Source: Artemia franciscana (lineage: Eukaryota; Arthropoda; Branchiopoda; Anostraca; Artemiidae). Taken from it: 64,000 nt of DNA. Under the pieces are notes generated by a model. That model had not been told where the DNA came from. It saw only the letters and a list, made by a program, of their open reading frames with translations, and searched no databases. Numbering within the stretch: position 1 is the stretch's first letter; each line of letters opens with the position of its first letter. A program made the translations under genes and the position numbers. This document shows, piece after piece, positions 1-10,983 of the stretch. Location: contig NC_088868.1 in the NCBI RefSeq assembly GCF_032884065.1, forward strand, positions 3,935,720 through 3,999,719, written 5' to 3'.

Positions 1-344
1 CGCAAAAAAAACCTGGAAGATAAAAGCTACTATCTTAGTTATAATTTATGAAATCCTGATGACATTTTGCTTACTATCAGATCCCTTACATCCTGTTTTC
101 ATACATAAGGGATGCCTTATGATATGATCCGAATGGTTTCCAATTGGTAGTAAATCGTTTAAACAGCCGTTTTAACAGCCGTTTAAACAGCCGTTTAAAC
201 AGCCGTGTCGCGAATAAGATCCTTGAAAAATATCTTTGTTTTTATTCATCGATTGGTTCGTCAACGCATTAGGTCCAGCCAGGTCCAGCGCTGAATAGGT
301 ATTTCATCTTATGTATCAGCTATCCATGCCTCTACAGACATCAC
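1..344. other. Non-coding left edge with a short 12-bp tandem repeat
   Basis: No coding exon is seen on either strand. At about 156-205 the 12-mer CGTTTAAACAGC is repeated four times with one variant, each complete unit carrying a GTTTAAAC palindrome. A second small direct repeat of AGGTCCAGC lies near 270-290. If Ppt1 continues to the left, this stretch would be intron, but nothing in it shows that directly. Confidence 0.5.
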
Positions 345-3300
345 TCAAACAGTTCGTGGTAACGAACTGTTTGATAGTAAACGAAACTCTAAAACACGAA
401 ATTTTGATGCTAAAAGATACATCAAAAGAATCACATTTTAATGCTGATTCTAAATAGGTTAGTTTTAGCAAATTTATTCTTTGTCATCAAAAGTTACGAA
501 CCTGAGAAAATTTGCCTTATTTTGGAAAATAGGCGGAAACACCCCCTAAAAGTCATAGAATCTTAACGAAAAGCACACCATCGCATTCAGCGTATCAGAG
601 AACCCTGTAGCAAAATTTTCAAGCTCCTATCTACAAGAATGTGGAGTTTCGTATTTTTTGCCAGAAGACAAATCACGGGTGCGTGTTTATTTGTTTGTTT
701 GTTTGTTTTTTGTTTTTTTTCCCAGGGGTCATCGTATCGACCAAGAGGTCCTAGAATAACGCCAGAGCGCTCATTCTAACGGAAATGTAAAGTTATAGTG
801 CCCTTTTTAAGTGACCAAAAAAATTGGAGGGCACCTAGGCCCCCTCCCACGCTCATTTTTTTCCCAAAATCAACGGATTAAAATTTTGAGATAGCCATTT
901 TGTTCCGCATAGTCGAAAACCATATTAACTATGTCTTTAGGAATGACTTACACCCCCATAATCCCTGGGGGAGGGACTGCAAGTTACAAACTTTGACCAG
1001 TGTTTACATACAGTAATGGTTATTGGGAAGTGTACAGACGTTTTCAGGGGGATTTGTTTTTAGTTTGGGGGGTTGGGTTGAGGGGAAGGGGCTACGTGGG
1101 AGGATCTTTCCTTGGAGAAATATGTCATGGGGGAAGAAAAATTCAATGAAAAGGGCGCAGTAAAAAAAACTATACTATAAAACTATACTATAAAAAAACA
1201 ATAAAAAATAAACATGAAAACGTTTTTTCAATTGAAAGTAAGGAGTAGCATTGAAACTTAAAACGAACAGAGATTATTAAGCATATGAGGGCTCTAAAAA
1301 TACTTTAGCATAAAGAGCGAGATATTTAGGAGGAGATAAATACCACCTCTTTATTCTAAAGTATTTTTAGTAATTTCAACTATTTATTCTACGGCCTTTC
1401 TAATTCAGGGATCATTCTTAAAGTATTGGGACAAAACTTACGATTTAGTGTAAAGAGCGAGGTATTAAGGAGGGTACAAACCCCCACATATACATAATAA
1501 AAATATAAGAGTATAAAAATGTGTTACGTAAGTTAATTCTGAGGTTACGTATATTTTTTAATAATAAAAACGTTCGTTAAAAATCAAAAGTTCTAGTTGC
1601 CTTTTTAAGTAACCGAAAAATTGGAGGGCAACTAGGCCTCCTTCCCCTACCCTTATTTCTCAAAATCGTCTGATCAAAACTAAGAGAAAGTCATTTAGCC
1701 AAAAAAGAATGAATATACAAATTTCATTTTAATAATTTATGTGCGGAGAGCAGAAATCGAACATGAATTAATTCAAAAACGTTCAGATATTAAATAAAAA
1801 AAACTGTTTTTTTTAACTGAAAGTAAAGAGCGACATTAAAACTTAAAACGAACAGAAATTACTCCGTATATGAAATGGGTTGTCCCCTCCGCAATCCCTC
1901 GCTCTTTATGCTAGAGTTTGACTCTCTGCCACAATTCTACTTTTTAAAACAATTAAAAGCTTTAGCGTAAAGAGCGAGAGATTGCGGAGGGGACAACCCG
2001 TTTCATATGCAAAGTAATATCTGTTCTTTTTAAGTTTTAATATCGCTCCTTACTTTCAGTTAACAAAACTAGTTTTTATTTATTTAATATAAGTAGGGAG
2101 CGATTCGGCTAAATAGTAACTGAAACTCTAAAAAAATGGAGTTGTGATATCAGTAGTGACATTCAGAGGATCAGCTTATTTTGCTGAAATTAAATAAAAG
2201 AACGTTCATAAACTTTCAGAAATTAAATAAAAAAAACAAGTTTTCTTAACTGCAAGTAAGGAGTGACATTAAAACTTAAAACGAACAGAAATTATTTTGC
2301 ATATGAAACGGGTTGTCCCCTCCGCAGCAACTCGCTCTTTACGCTATAGTTTGACTCTGTCATAACTCTACTTTTTAAAACAGTAAAAAACCATTAGCGT
2401 AAAGAGCAAGGCGACTAGGCAACTAGCCTCCCTCTGACGTTACCTTTTTCCCCAACTATACATGATCAAAATTTTGAGATCATTTTGTTCAGTATTGTCG
2501 AAAGATCCAATAACTTTGTCCTTATGTGCAAAATGATTCCCCACTGTCTGGTGGGAGAGGCTTGCATGTTATGAAAATTCCCCATGGTCTACGTATAGTA
2601 TTTGTTATTGGGAAGTATGCAGACATTTTCGGGGTGGGATTTTGTGCTATCGATGGATATCCATAAGGAGACTGTTCCTTGGATAGGAAAATTTCCAGAG
2701 CGTGATTATTTGGGGGAAATTTTATACTGAGGGGATTTGACAGAACTCCCGTTAGAATTTCTCTTTAACAGTGTGCCATCTAAATTTTACACGTGGATGT
2801 ATTCCAGGGGAATTATCATGGGACTATTTGCCGCGTTTTTGATTTCCAGAAAAAATTTCCACGGAAGGGGCTTTTTCGGAGTGATAGAGACACCAATTAG
2901 AAATTAAAGTCTTTTTCGAATTGAAGTTTGCTAAGGAGAATTTTTCAGGCTGAATTGCAAGCAGAAATCTTACGAGTGGGACCTTTAGCGAGGCTAGAAC
3001 TGTCTGGGGAAAATTCAACGAGGGGGGTGAACTTTATGTTGGATTAGATAGAGGAGTTTTCCGTGAGAGGGAGAGGTATATTTCATCGAGGGTGATCCGA
3101 AATTATTTGAAAAACGAACATAAAAAAAAATTAACTGAAAGTAAGAAGCAGCATCAAAACTAAAAAAACAGAAACTATTTCGTATATGAAGGGCTGCCCC
3201 TTCCTTAATGCCTCGTCTACCTCGTCATTTTAACGAACGTGTACTGGAACATAGCGCCGTTTAATTAAAATAGGTGGTTTTTTTCTCAAGTGTTAACAGT

Positions 3301-5195
3301 CTTAGCATAAAGAGCAAGGTGTTGAGGAGGGGGAAGAGTTCATATACGGAATAATTTCTGTTCGTTTTGAGTTGTGTTGCTGCTCCTTGCTTTCAGTTAA
3401 AAAAAAAACTTTTTTTTTCAATCAAGAATAAAGTAAAGGTACGTTATACTATACTTATACCAAAGATTAAATAAAAAAACAAGTCTTTTTAAATGAAAGT
3501 AAGGAGCGACATCAAAACTTAAAACGAACAGAAATTACTCCGTATATGAAAGGGGCTTTTCCTCCTCAACGCCTCGCTCTGTACGCTAGAGTTTGACTCT
3601 CTCTTTTAACTCTGCTTTTTAAAACAGTAAAAAACTTTAGCGTAAAGAGCGGGGCGTTGAGGAGGAAAAGTCCCTTTCTTAAACGGAGTAATTGCAGTTC
3701 GTTTTAAGTTTTAATGTCGCTCCTTACTTTCATTTAAAAAAAACTTTTTTTTTATTTAATTTATGGACGTTTTTGAATTAATACATGTTTTGATCTTGGC
3801 TCTCCGCACATGAACAATTAAAACGAAATTTGCATATTAATTTTTTTTTTTGGCAAAATGGCTTTCTCGTAGTTTTAATCGGAAGATTTAGAGGAAAAAG
3901 GAGGAGGGAGGAAGCCTAGTTGCCCTCCAATTTTTTGATTACTTAAAAAGGCAACTAGAACTTTTAATTTTTTACGAACGTTTTAATTAGTAAAAAATAT
4001 ACGTAACTTACAAATTAACTTACGTAACGAACTTCTAATATTCGTATGTTTTTATTGCGTATTTGAGGGAGTTGACCCCTCGTCGATACCTCACTCTATA
4101 CACTAAAGCTTAAATTTTGTCCCAATTCCATAAGAATAACCCTGAATCACAAAGGCCGTAGGATAAATAGTTGAAATTACTAAAGATACTTTAGTGTAAA
4201 AAGCGAGGTATTACGAGGAGGTAAATCCCTCATATACGTAATAATTTCTGCTCGTTTTAAGTTTTAATACTGCTCCTCACTTTCAGTAGAAAAAAACTTT
4301 TCATATTCATTTTTTTTAAATAATGTTAGAAAATCCTGCGCCCCCTTCATTGAAAGTCTCTTCCCTCATGAGAAGTTTCTTCATGGAAAGTTCCTCCCAC
4401 CTAACCCTCTCCCCCCTCAACTCTCCCTCTAAAACCAAAAGTATTCCCCTGAAAACGTCTATACACTTCCCGGTAACCCTTACTATATGTAAACACATGT
4501 CAAAGTTTGTAACTTGCAGCCCCTCCCACAGGGACTGCGGGGGATTAAGTCGTCCCCAAAGACATAGTTATTAAGTTTTTCGACTATGGTGAATAAAATG
4601 GCTATCTTAGAAATTTGGTCCATTGACTTTGGGGGAAAATGAGCGTGGGAGGGGGCATAGGTGCCCTCCAATTTTTTGGTCACTTAAAAGGGGCACCAGA
4701 ACTTTTAGTTTTCGTTGAAACGACCCCTCTCGCGACATTCTAGGACCACTGGGTCTATACGATCACCCCTGGAGAGAAAAAAACAAAAAAAAACCATAAA
4801 AACAAATAAGCACGCATCCGTGATTTGTCTTCTGGCAAAAAATGTGAAATTCCACATTTTCATAGATAGGAGCTTGAAACTGCTATATTAGGGTTCTCTG
4901 CTGCGCTGAATCTGATGGCGTGATTTTCGTTACGATTGTATGACTTTTAGGGGTTGTTTCCTCCTATTTTCTAAAATGAGTCTATTTTAGATGAATCTAT
5001 TTTTCTAAAATGTTCTCAGGCTCGTAACTTTTGATGGGTAAGACTAATCTTGATGAAACTTATATATTTAAAATCAGCATTAAAATGCAATGTTTTTTAT
5101 GTAACTATTGGTGTAAAAATTCTGTTTTTTAGAGTTTCGGTTACTATTTAGCCGGGTCGCTCCTTACCACGAAAGTTCGTTACCACGAACTGTTT
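345..5195. mobile_element. R1 element, full-length 4.85-kb inverted-repeat (foldback) transposable element
   Basis: The two arms, about 345-1800 and 3760-5195, are reverse complements of each other over ~1.45 kb with moderate divergence. Each end carries a terminal palindrome of the type CAGTTCGTGGTAACGAACTG (left end; the right end is slightly altered). The inner 2 kb is made of smaller hairpins (about 1810-2075, 2235-2420, 3130-3405, 3485-3745). Each has the ends GAAAGTAAGGAGCGACATT and its complement, around a core containing CTTTAGCGTAAAGAGCGAGG. Single arms of the same family recur at least seven more times in the window. No transposase or other long conserved reading frame is present; the short open frames in the arms are not recognisable proteins. 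I infer a non-autonomous DNA element of foldback type. It lies downstream of the last visible Ppt1 exon, so it may sit in an intron of that gene. Confidence 0.75.
1810..2075. repeat. Hairpin MITE-like unit inside R1
   Basis: An inverted repeat of about 110 bp per arm runs from an AACTGAAAGTAAAGAGCGAC end to a CGCTCCTTACTTTCAGTT end, followed by ACTAGTTTTT. The two arms meet around CTTTAGCGTAAAGAGCGAG. The same unit occurs elsewhere alone or as half copies (2235-2420, 3130-3405, 3485-3745, 10030-10110, 28885-29090, 31395-31525, 43847-44157). Confidence 0.6.
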
Positions 5196-5204
5196 AATAC
5201 TCAT

Positions 5205-5400
5205 TTGACTTTCGCTATACTTTATAATACTTATACTATGCTTATACTTATACTACAGTTATACTTAGATAGTTCTATAGTTATAAGCTTATATAGTTAT
5301 ATAGTTATAGTTATACTTATAGCTATACTTGTATCTATACTATACTTATATAATGTATATACTTATACTATACAATACGTTATGCTATACTTTTACCAAA
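5205..5400. repeat. AT-rich simple repeat built on TATACT/TATAGT
   Basis: Irregular repetition of ATACTTATACTATAC-type words, including internal TATAGTTATA steps, forms a low-complexity tract. It begins directly at the right end of the R1 element. The 74-codon open frame through it is an artefact of composition. Confidence 0.7.
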
Positions 5401-5424
5401 GGTATTCATTTGACTTTCGCTTGA

Positions 5425-5455
5425 CTTAATACACCCCCTCCCGGGGGTGTATTAA
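5425..5455. repeat. Perfect short hairpin with a GC-rich apex
   Basis: TTAATACACCCC is followed after six bases by its exact complement GGGGTGTATTAA, giving a 12-bp stem. A third copy of AATACACCCCC follows immediately. It could form a stable cruciform; no function is evident. Confidence 0.6.
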
Positions 5456-5478
5456 TACACCCCCAATAATACATTGGT

Positions 5479-5600
5479 ATTATCTTTTCATCTTTTCAAT
5501 CTGTATTCAACTATTATCTTTTCAATCTGTATTCAATTATTATCTTTTCAATCTGTATTCAATTATTATCTTTTCAATCTGTATTTAATTATTATCTTTT
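5479..5600. repeat. 26-bp tandem array, about 4-5 copies
   Basis: The unit reads ATTATCTTTTCAATCTGTAT followed by TCAATT and is repeated almost without change, ending in a partial copy before CCCAGGAGG. Confidence 0.8.
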
Positions 5601-6529
5601 CCCAGGAGGTATGTGCCCTTTTTTCGGCTACAAGATATTAGTGTTGGGATTTTCTATTGTTATCAGCATCTTTTGTATAACTGAAAAGGAGTTTTCCACT
5701 TAAATACTAACGGGAGGGGGTGTTTTTCCCAGCCTAGGGGGTTTGAAGGTAAACATCTCTGAGTGATCAAAAGGCATTTTTTTTTCAGTATAGTCTTACC
5801 ACAAAAGTATATATTTTCCAAAACGCATTTTTCAAAATCTAGGAAGGGAAGTAGTGCAAAACTAGATTCGAAGTAAGAAGTAGTCAAATTGAAGGATAAA
5901 GATATTAAATGAAGAAGAACACTACCAACATTAGGGAAGAAATTCTTTTGCCTTTTTTCCTTTTGCCCAAAATTATAAAATCTAAAACTAGCCATTTTCA
6001 AGAAAATTCCTTTGTATAGGCGCTCCATATTCCTTTTTATTTAGAATTTCTGCTTATTAATCCCGAACTTATCTGTCAATTACAAAATCATTGGATTGGG
6101 CCAGGAAAACAGACATAAAGATTTTGTTTACAAAAAAAATTGAAGTCAAAAATTTACATTATGGTTTGAATTTTTTATTTATTTAATTTTTTTAATGAGG
6201 TTCAATTCTTTTTTTTTTGTAGAATCTAAAGAGTGTGAATTTGAAAATCTACTGATGTTATTTATCGTAGTATTATTATTCTATACTCTGTGTTTTTTTG
6301 GTGTTTCTAGAGTTCCTGGTGTTTTTAGAGCTATTATTATTAGCGTTATATGTAAGAACTTGTATTCATTTTATTTAGTTTGAAAATCTATTGTTGTTTA
6401 ACCCAATTTTTGAAAGAATCTCATTGTGTCATGCCTGCAACGTTAGGAAAAACATAGCAAAGAACAAACTCCAGTCCATTGTAACAAAAAAATTAGAAAA
6501 TATACCCTAAAGAATAAACATAAACTTAC
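5601..6529. other. Non-coding, presumed Ppt1 intron 4
   Basis: Both strands were read for the expected continuation of Ppt1 (the region after ...AYSK) and nothing matching was found. A 121-codon minus-strand open frame at 6028-5663 has no recognisable motif and no exon structure. The sequence is unique-looking and AT-rich. Confidence 0.5.
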
Positions 6530-6682
6530 TTGGAATAAGCAAAGTTGAGAACTCTTCGGAAATAATCACAATATCTTTTATCCCCAGGACATTTGGGAAG
6601 GCCATAAATCCCTTGATGCTGACTTCCAAGAGTGACCAGGGTTTTCATTGGTGGAGTTGGACATCTCTCTGCTAGACCCCGC
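6530..6682 (-). CDS. Ppt1: Ppt1 exon 4: palmitoyl-protein thioesterase 1, QHQG..GLP region
   Basis: This 153-bp internal exon begins after a TTTAAAG acceptor and ends at a consensus GTAAGT donor. Read in the frame dictated by exon 3 (one leading base completes a Leu codon) it encodes [28 protein letters not shown] and [15 protein letters not shown]. This is the segment that follows the nucleophile strand in PPT1, a lysosomal depalmitoylating thioesterase with an alpha/beta-hydrolase fold. The exon ends with two bases of a Lys codon. The next exons, which should carry the catalytic Asp and His, are not visible in the remaining 6.5 kb of this window; most of that is an R1 element. The match to PPT1 is by recognition of conserved motifs, and agreement of phases across four exons makes it very secure. 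Confidence 0.93.
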
Positions 6683-7440
6683 CTTTAAAAAAATATGGAT
6701 TTTACAGACTATTTTTCAAGAAACATTCTCCAAAGTTGCACTTATTCTGTAAGGAATATTTTCTTATCAGACAGTAAACTGTCTTTTAAAAGTGTTGATG
6801 TGTATAATACAGTGATTTAGTGATTTATGGTCAAAGTTTTAGTGATGGAAGTGCTCAAACTGGAAGGAAAGTATAACGATGTAAATAACAAGAATAATAA
6901 AACAATTGACTTTATGAAATCACTAGTGAAAAAGAACGATATTCTTATCCCATGTAATATTTGACAAACGTTTATAGAATGAGCATAAATTACATAATAA
7001 TAGCAGACTGCATAAAATTGTCTGTTTCATTTAAAGCAGATAACAGAAAAAGAAGGCAGGGGTGGATCTTAAGCAAAATCTTGGGGGATGTTAAATAGGT
7101 GCCAGTAATAAACCAAATTGTCAAATTGATTCTAAAAAAGAGTAGAAAAAATAAAACAAGGAATGAGGGTGCCCGAAAAATCATATGGAAGGGCAGGGCC
7201 CCCCTGGATCCACCACTGGAAGTAGGCTTATGAAGATCTGTGAACAAGATGTTCATTAGCAACGCAAAGAGAAATAGTGTGAAGCTGCAAGACAAAATTG
7301 CATACCTCAAAGGAGCTGAACGCTTCTTTTCTTAACTTCTTCTTATAAAAAAACCCATGGAATTCTGAACGGGCTCCTTTGACTTCCAACTGCACAAATT
7401 CATATTTGTAATACTATTAAAAACGAAAATAATACAAATA
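6683..7440. other. Ppt1 intron 3, distal part
   Basis: Nothing coding is recognised. Around 7060-7230 the sequence GGATCCACCACTGGA and nearby words look like dispersed-repeat material. The 106-codon minus-strand frame at 7310-6990 is hydrophobic and compositionally biased and matches nothing I know. Confidence 0.4.
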
Positions 7441-7649
7441 CTATTCAATTTTATAGGCTTGTGGGAAGTGCAAGCCCTCGAGCTGCCTGTTTCCTACAGT
7501 TTAAGCCCCATGGGCCGGCTGGTACTGACACGGCTCTTCCTTGTAGCTCAAGCTCTTCTTTGAACAAGTTACAGAAGCCAACTTTACAAATTAACCAACA
7601 CAAGATAAATCCCTCAAAGCACATCTAGATTCTTTAAAATACCAATTGC

Positions 7650-8735
7650 CTATCTGTTAAACACCTTTTCAATGGAAGCTGGTAAAGGTGCATCCACAAT
7701 CTTTTTAATGTCTGGTGGAAGTCTATAATTTTGCGACAGGGAATGCAGTTCATATATTCCAGTAGTACTTGCCATGCATTCGAAGAGGAGTTGTTGCAAG
7801 GTTTCTTCGGTCAAGTTACAAAGCCTACAATTTGGGTCCCTACGTTGCTTCCATCTATATTTTTCTTGTATCAACTACTGCTAAGGTTTTTATTTTGAAG
7901 TTGGCTCGATTATTTAAGATTCTTTGATAATTGGAACCAAAGCGGAGGGGGCTAGAAGGATGGTGGTTTCTATTTGCTTCTGTAAGCGCGACTGAAAACT
8001 TTCAGGCATGTCGTGGGTGTATAGGGCTTTAGAAGGATGGTGGTTTCTATTTGCTTCTGTAAGCGCGACTGAAAACTTTCAGGCATGTCGTGGGTGTATA
8101 GGGCTTTAGAAGGATGGTGTTTTCTATTTGCTTCTGTAAGCGCGACTGAAAACTTTCAGGCATGTCGTGGGTCTATAGGGCTTTAGAAGGATGGTGGTTT
8201 CTATTTGCTTCTGTAAGCGCGACTGAAAACTTTCAGGCATGTCGTGGGTCTATAGGGCTTTAGAAGGATGGTGGTTTCTATTTGCTTCTGTAAGCGCGAC
8301 TGAAAACTTTCAGGCATGTCGTGGGTCTATAGGGCTTTAGAAGGATGGTGGTTTCTATTTGCTTCTGTAAGCGCGACTGAAAACTTTCAGGCATGTCGTG
8401 GGTCTATAGGGCTTTAGAAGGATGGTGGTTTCTATTTGCTTCTGTAAGCGCGACTGAAAACTTTCAGGCATGTCGTGGGTCTATAGGGCTTTAGAAGGAC
8501 GGTGGTTTCTATTTGCTTCTGTAAGCGCGACTGAAAACTTTCAGGCATGTCGTGGGTCTATAGGGCTTTAGAAGGATGGTGGTTTCTATTTGCTTCTGTA
8601 AGCGCGACTGAAAACTTTCAGGCATGTCGTGGGTCTATAGACTTTGTTGTCTCAGCAGCAAGACTGTCCACTTCTTCATTATAGTGGATATCTGCGTGGC
8701 TAAAATAAAGAATCGAGTAGCTTCCTTATCTCCTG
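7650..8735 (-). pseudogene. LINE (RNase H-bearing) ORF2 3' remnant
   Basis: Read on the minus strand, the upstream part encodes SHADIHYNEEVDSLA, which resembles the last RNase H motif of I/Jockey-superfamily LINE proteins, just before 8640. The downstream part (7874-7650) encodes RDPNCRLCNLTEETLQQLLFEC, whose spaced C..C...H/Q...C pattern is typical of the C-terminal zinc knuckle of non-LTR retrotransposon ORF2. Between them lies a segment reading THDMPESFQSRLQKQIETT that has been amplified into a nine-copy 77-bp array. Frame breaks separate the pieces, and an in-frame stop precedes the last part, so the gene is dead. Bases 7440-7650 are probably its 3' UTR. It lies in Ppt1 intron 3, on the same strand as Ppt1. 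Confidence 0.65.
7951..8640. repeat. 77-bp tandem array, nine near-identical copies
   Basis: The word TGGTGGTTTC recurs at 7961, 8038 and every 77 bp thereafter to 8577 (one copy has TGGTGTTTTC). Copies differ by only one to three substitutions, for instance GTGTATAGG in the first two and GTCTATAGG in later ones. The unit is a piece of the LINE reading frame that flanks it on both sides. Since 77 is not a multiple of three, the array does not encode a repeat protein. Confidence 0.95.
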
Positions 8736-9374
8736 CAAATCAGTCTATATAGGTCAAACAATCTATATTGGTCAGAATTTTGAGAAAATTCGTTAAAATC
8801 CTGAATTTTGGAAAAAAATATTTATATAAGTGAATCTATATTTATGAATACATTCTAAAAACATACATACGTCATATTACCTCAGTTTTAGTTGTATTGT
8901 TTTCGGTGTCTAGAGTGCAAGCAGAATTGAACAAGAAGCAAATGATTGACAAGAAAAATCCTATTATTGAGTTCATATTTATGAGTATATCATTTTTAGG
9001 ATAAACAGTATCATTTACAATAAGCGTTTTAAGTAGTGTCATACTAAATTACTCGTTACGTACCTATGAGCAAAACCAAAGTGTGGCTCTTGCAACACAA
9101 TTTAGGCCCTGATTTCATTCCCGAAAGTTTCATTCCCCTAACTCAACTATTTTTTGTGATAACAAAAATTCCCCTCTCTATAACTTTAATCCATTTAACT
9201 CACAATTCTTCTCTAATCTTGTTGTCACTGCCATGATAATTGTGTCCAGAAATTACAAAAGATAAAAAAGGCAACTTAAATAGGTACAACAAACATTTAG
9301 CCTACACTAATGAAATAAAAATGAATCAAAACAAAAAAAAGTTTTTCTCACGAGGTGCTGTACTTATGAGCTAC
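8736..9374. other. Ppt1 intron 3, proximal part
   Basis: AT-rich sequence with no recognised exon or repeat. Several short direct repeats such as CTATATTGGTCA occur near 8745-8780. Confidence 0.4.
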
Positions 9375-9401
9375 TCTTATGAGGTAGAGCACCTCATAAG
9401 A
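9375..9401. repeat. Perfect 10-bp stem hairpin near the Ppt1 exon 3 donor
   Basis: CTTATGAGGT, a five-base loop and ACCTCATAAG form an exact stem. Further copies of ACCTCATAAG and CTTATGAG flank it. It lies about 45 bp inside the intron after the exon 3 splice donor, so it would be present in the pre-mRNA. A role in splicing is possible but only inferred. Confidence 0.5.
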
Positions 9402-9445
9402 TACCTCATAAGTGCATGTCTTACGAGTTGCTCACGAGTACTTAC

Positions 9446-9573
9446 AAAAACAGACCACCCTGAGAAAATCCAAGACCGTGATAACCATTTTTAAGCTTTT
9501 CGTCCTTCCTTAGTTGTTCACAAGCAATCTCTATTTGTTTGTTTGGGGGTATGATATAACTGTTCTGTGCATC
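9446..9573 (-). CDS. Ppt1: Ppt1 exon 3: nucleophile (GFSQGG) exon of palmitoyl-protein thioesterase 1
   Basis: This 128-bp exon starts after a TTTTTCAG acceptor and ends at a GTAAGTACTC donor. It starts in phase 0, directly after the last codon of exon 2, and encodes DAQNSYIIPPNKQIEIACEQ, a charged linker and then GYHGLGFSQGGLF. GFSQGG is the nucleophile elbow of PPT1; Ser is residue 105 of the reconstructed reading frame (Ser115 in the human enzyme). It ends with two bases of a Leu codon that exon 4 completes. The exon is free of stops in only this frame and its neighbours on both sides match in phase, so it is almost certainly real. Intron 2 upstream is ~10 kb and packed with repeats. Confidence 0.95.
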
Positions 9574-10029
9574 CTGAAAAACAATCATATTTCAATCAAT
9601 AAAGTCAAATCTAGCTAAATGAAGCTAAACCATAATTCCATTTTTTTTTTACTTAAGTGTTATAACCTTGCATGAACCTTGATTGTGCATATTCCTAAAC
9701 AAATTCCAGAAAGTCTCACCTGAGTTGTCATTAATTGTTTTAGCTCTAAATTTGTGTAAAGTGCCAATAAAAATCTTCATTTTTAGGCTATAACGTGAAT
9801 TAGGAGAATGGCGCTAATAGTGCCACTAAACTGTGCTGGAAACACGTCCAGCACAATTGATTCGACACTTTCTCACAACTCTTCTTTTTTTAAGATAAGA
9901 ATATTTGTACCTTTTTTAATCAAATTGGCATGGCCGCAAGAAACCTGTTTTCTAACATGCCATGAACTGCTCAAGCCTGTTTTCGAGAGACCATAATAAA
10001 AACCTTAGCGTTCAGGACAGGACAATCTC

Positions 10030-10110
10030 TTTCATATACGGAATAATTTCTGTTGGTTTTAAGTTTTAATGTCACTCGTTACTTGCAGTTAAAAATAACT
10101 TGCTTTTTAT
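10030..10110 (+). repeat. Half copy of the R1 hairpin unit
   Basis: Contains TTCATATACGGAATAATTTC, TAAGTTTTAATGTC and a TTACTTGCAGTTAAAA end, as in one arm of the R1 hairpin units. Confidence 0.55.
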
Positions 10111-10129
10111 TTCATTGAAAAAAACCTGA

Positions 10130-10560
10130 AAACTAGAACTCCAAATATTTTGGAATTAAGGCTTAGAATCAATGAGATGTGAACACCATATTCTGGAAAA
10201 ATACGGTGAATAGCAGGAAAGCAAAGTTTTTTTTATTTAAATTTGAAATTCAGAAAGTTACCCTAAGAGGTTTTTATCTTGTAATGGTCATTGGTTAAAT
10301 AATACAAACGAAAAAACCTGAATCAGCTCTTGCTCAATGTAATTAAATTACTGAAAAAAGTTACAAAATCAAAACTCCAAAATTGGGGAGCCGGGGCTTG
10401 AAATCAATTAAGTAAGAAAGCGAATATCAGTATTTTCTAGAAATACGAGTTAAAAGTCTTTCCCTTACATTGCCCCGTTTCTTAGCAGATTAATTAAACC
10501 ACGGTTTCTAGATAAAGAACTTTTCAAAGCATTCTAAATCATATGTAAAGCGGACAATCT
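10130..10560 (+). repeat. R2 dispersed repeat
   Basis: Two diverged ~220-bp copies share an order of landmarks: a TTTTTATCTTGTAA(C/T)GG segment, AATTAAATTA.TGAAAAA, GG.TTGAAATCAAT, and TATTCTAGAAATACGAG. Related copies lie at 16040-16420, 17040-17240 and 17280-17560 (plus) and 11060-11230 (minus). No coding potential is seen. Confidence 0.6.
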
Positions 10561-10704
10561 TAAGTCACAGAAAAAAATTCTTTAGAGAAAGGCGCGAAGA
10601 AATTCAATATTCAAACTACACACGCCAATCTAAACCTTCAAAGATTGGTGTCAGGGGGAAGGGCCCAACTAAGGCCATATTTGCTATATTTGTTTATTTC
10701 TACT

Positions 10705-10983
10705 GTAGACTTCTCTGATACGCTGAATCTTATGGTATGATTTTCGTTTAGATTCCATGACTTTTATGGGGTATTTCCCACTATTTTCTAAAATGCGGCA
10801 AATTTTCTAAGGCTCGTAAGTTTTGATGGGCAAGACTAAACTTAATGCAACTTATATATTTAAAATAGGCATAAAAATGAGATTCTTCTGATGTAACAAT
10901 TGGTATCAAATCCATTTTTTAGAGTTTTGGTTACTATTGAGCCGGGTCGCTCCTTACTACGGTCCGTTACAACGAACTGTTTG
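10705..10983 (+). repeat. R1 right-terminal fragment
   Basis: Runs from TTCTCTGATACGCTGAATC to the R1 end GAACTGTTTGAT, including GAGCCGGGTCGCTCCTTACT. It is only the outer ~280 bp of an R1 arm. Confidence 0.75.

Noticed and set aside
4323-4683. Overlapping open frames in the R1 arm, also present at 22.5, 26.7 and 32.1 kb
   Set aside because: They occur on both strands, differ in length and frame between R1 copies, and show no conserved protein.
5663-6028. 121-codon minus-strand frame as a possible Ppt1 exon 5
   Set aside because: It does not contain the motifs expected after exon 4 and its ends lack matching splice phases.
7951-8640. Direct repeats resembling a CRISPR array
   Set aside because: Units are contiguous with no unique spacers, and the setting is a eukaryotic genome; it is a tandem array from a LINE.
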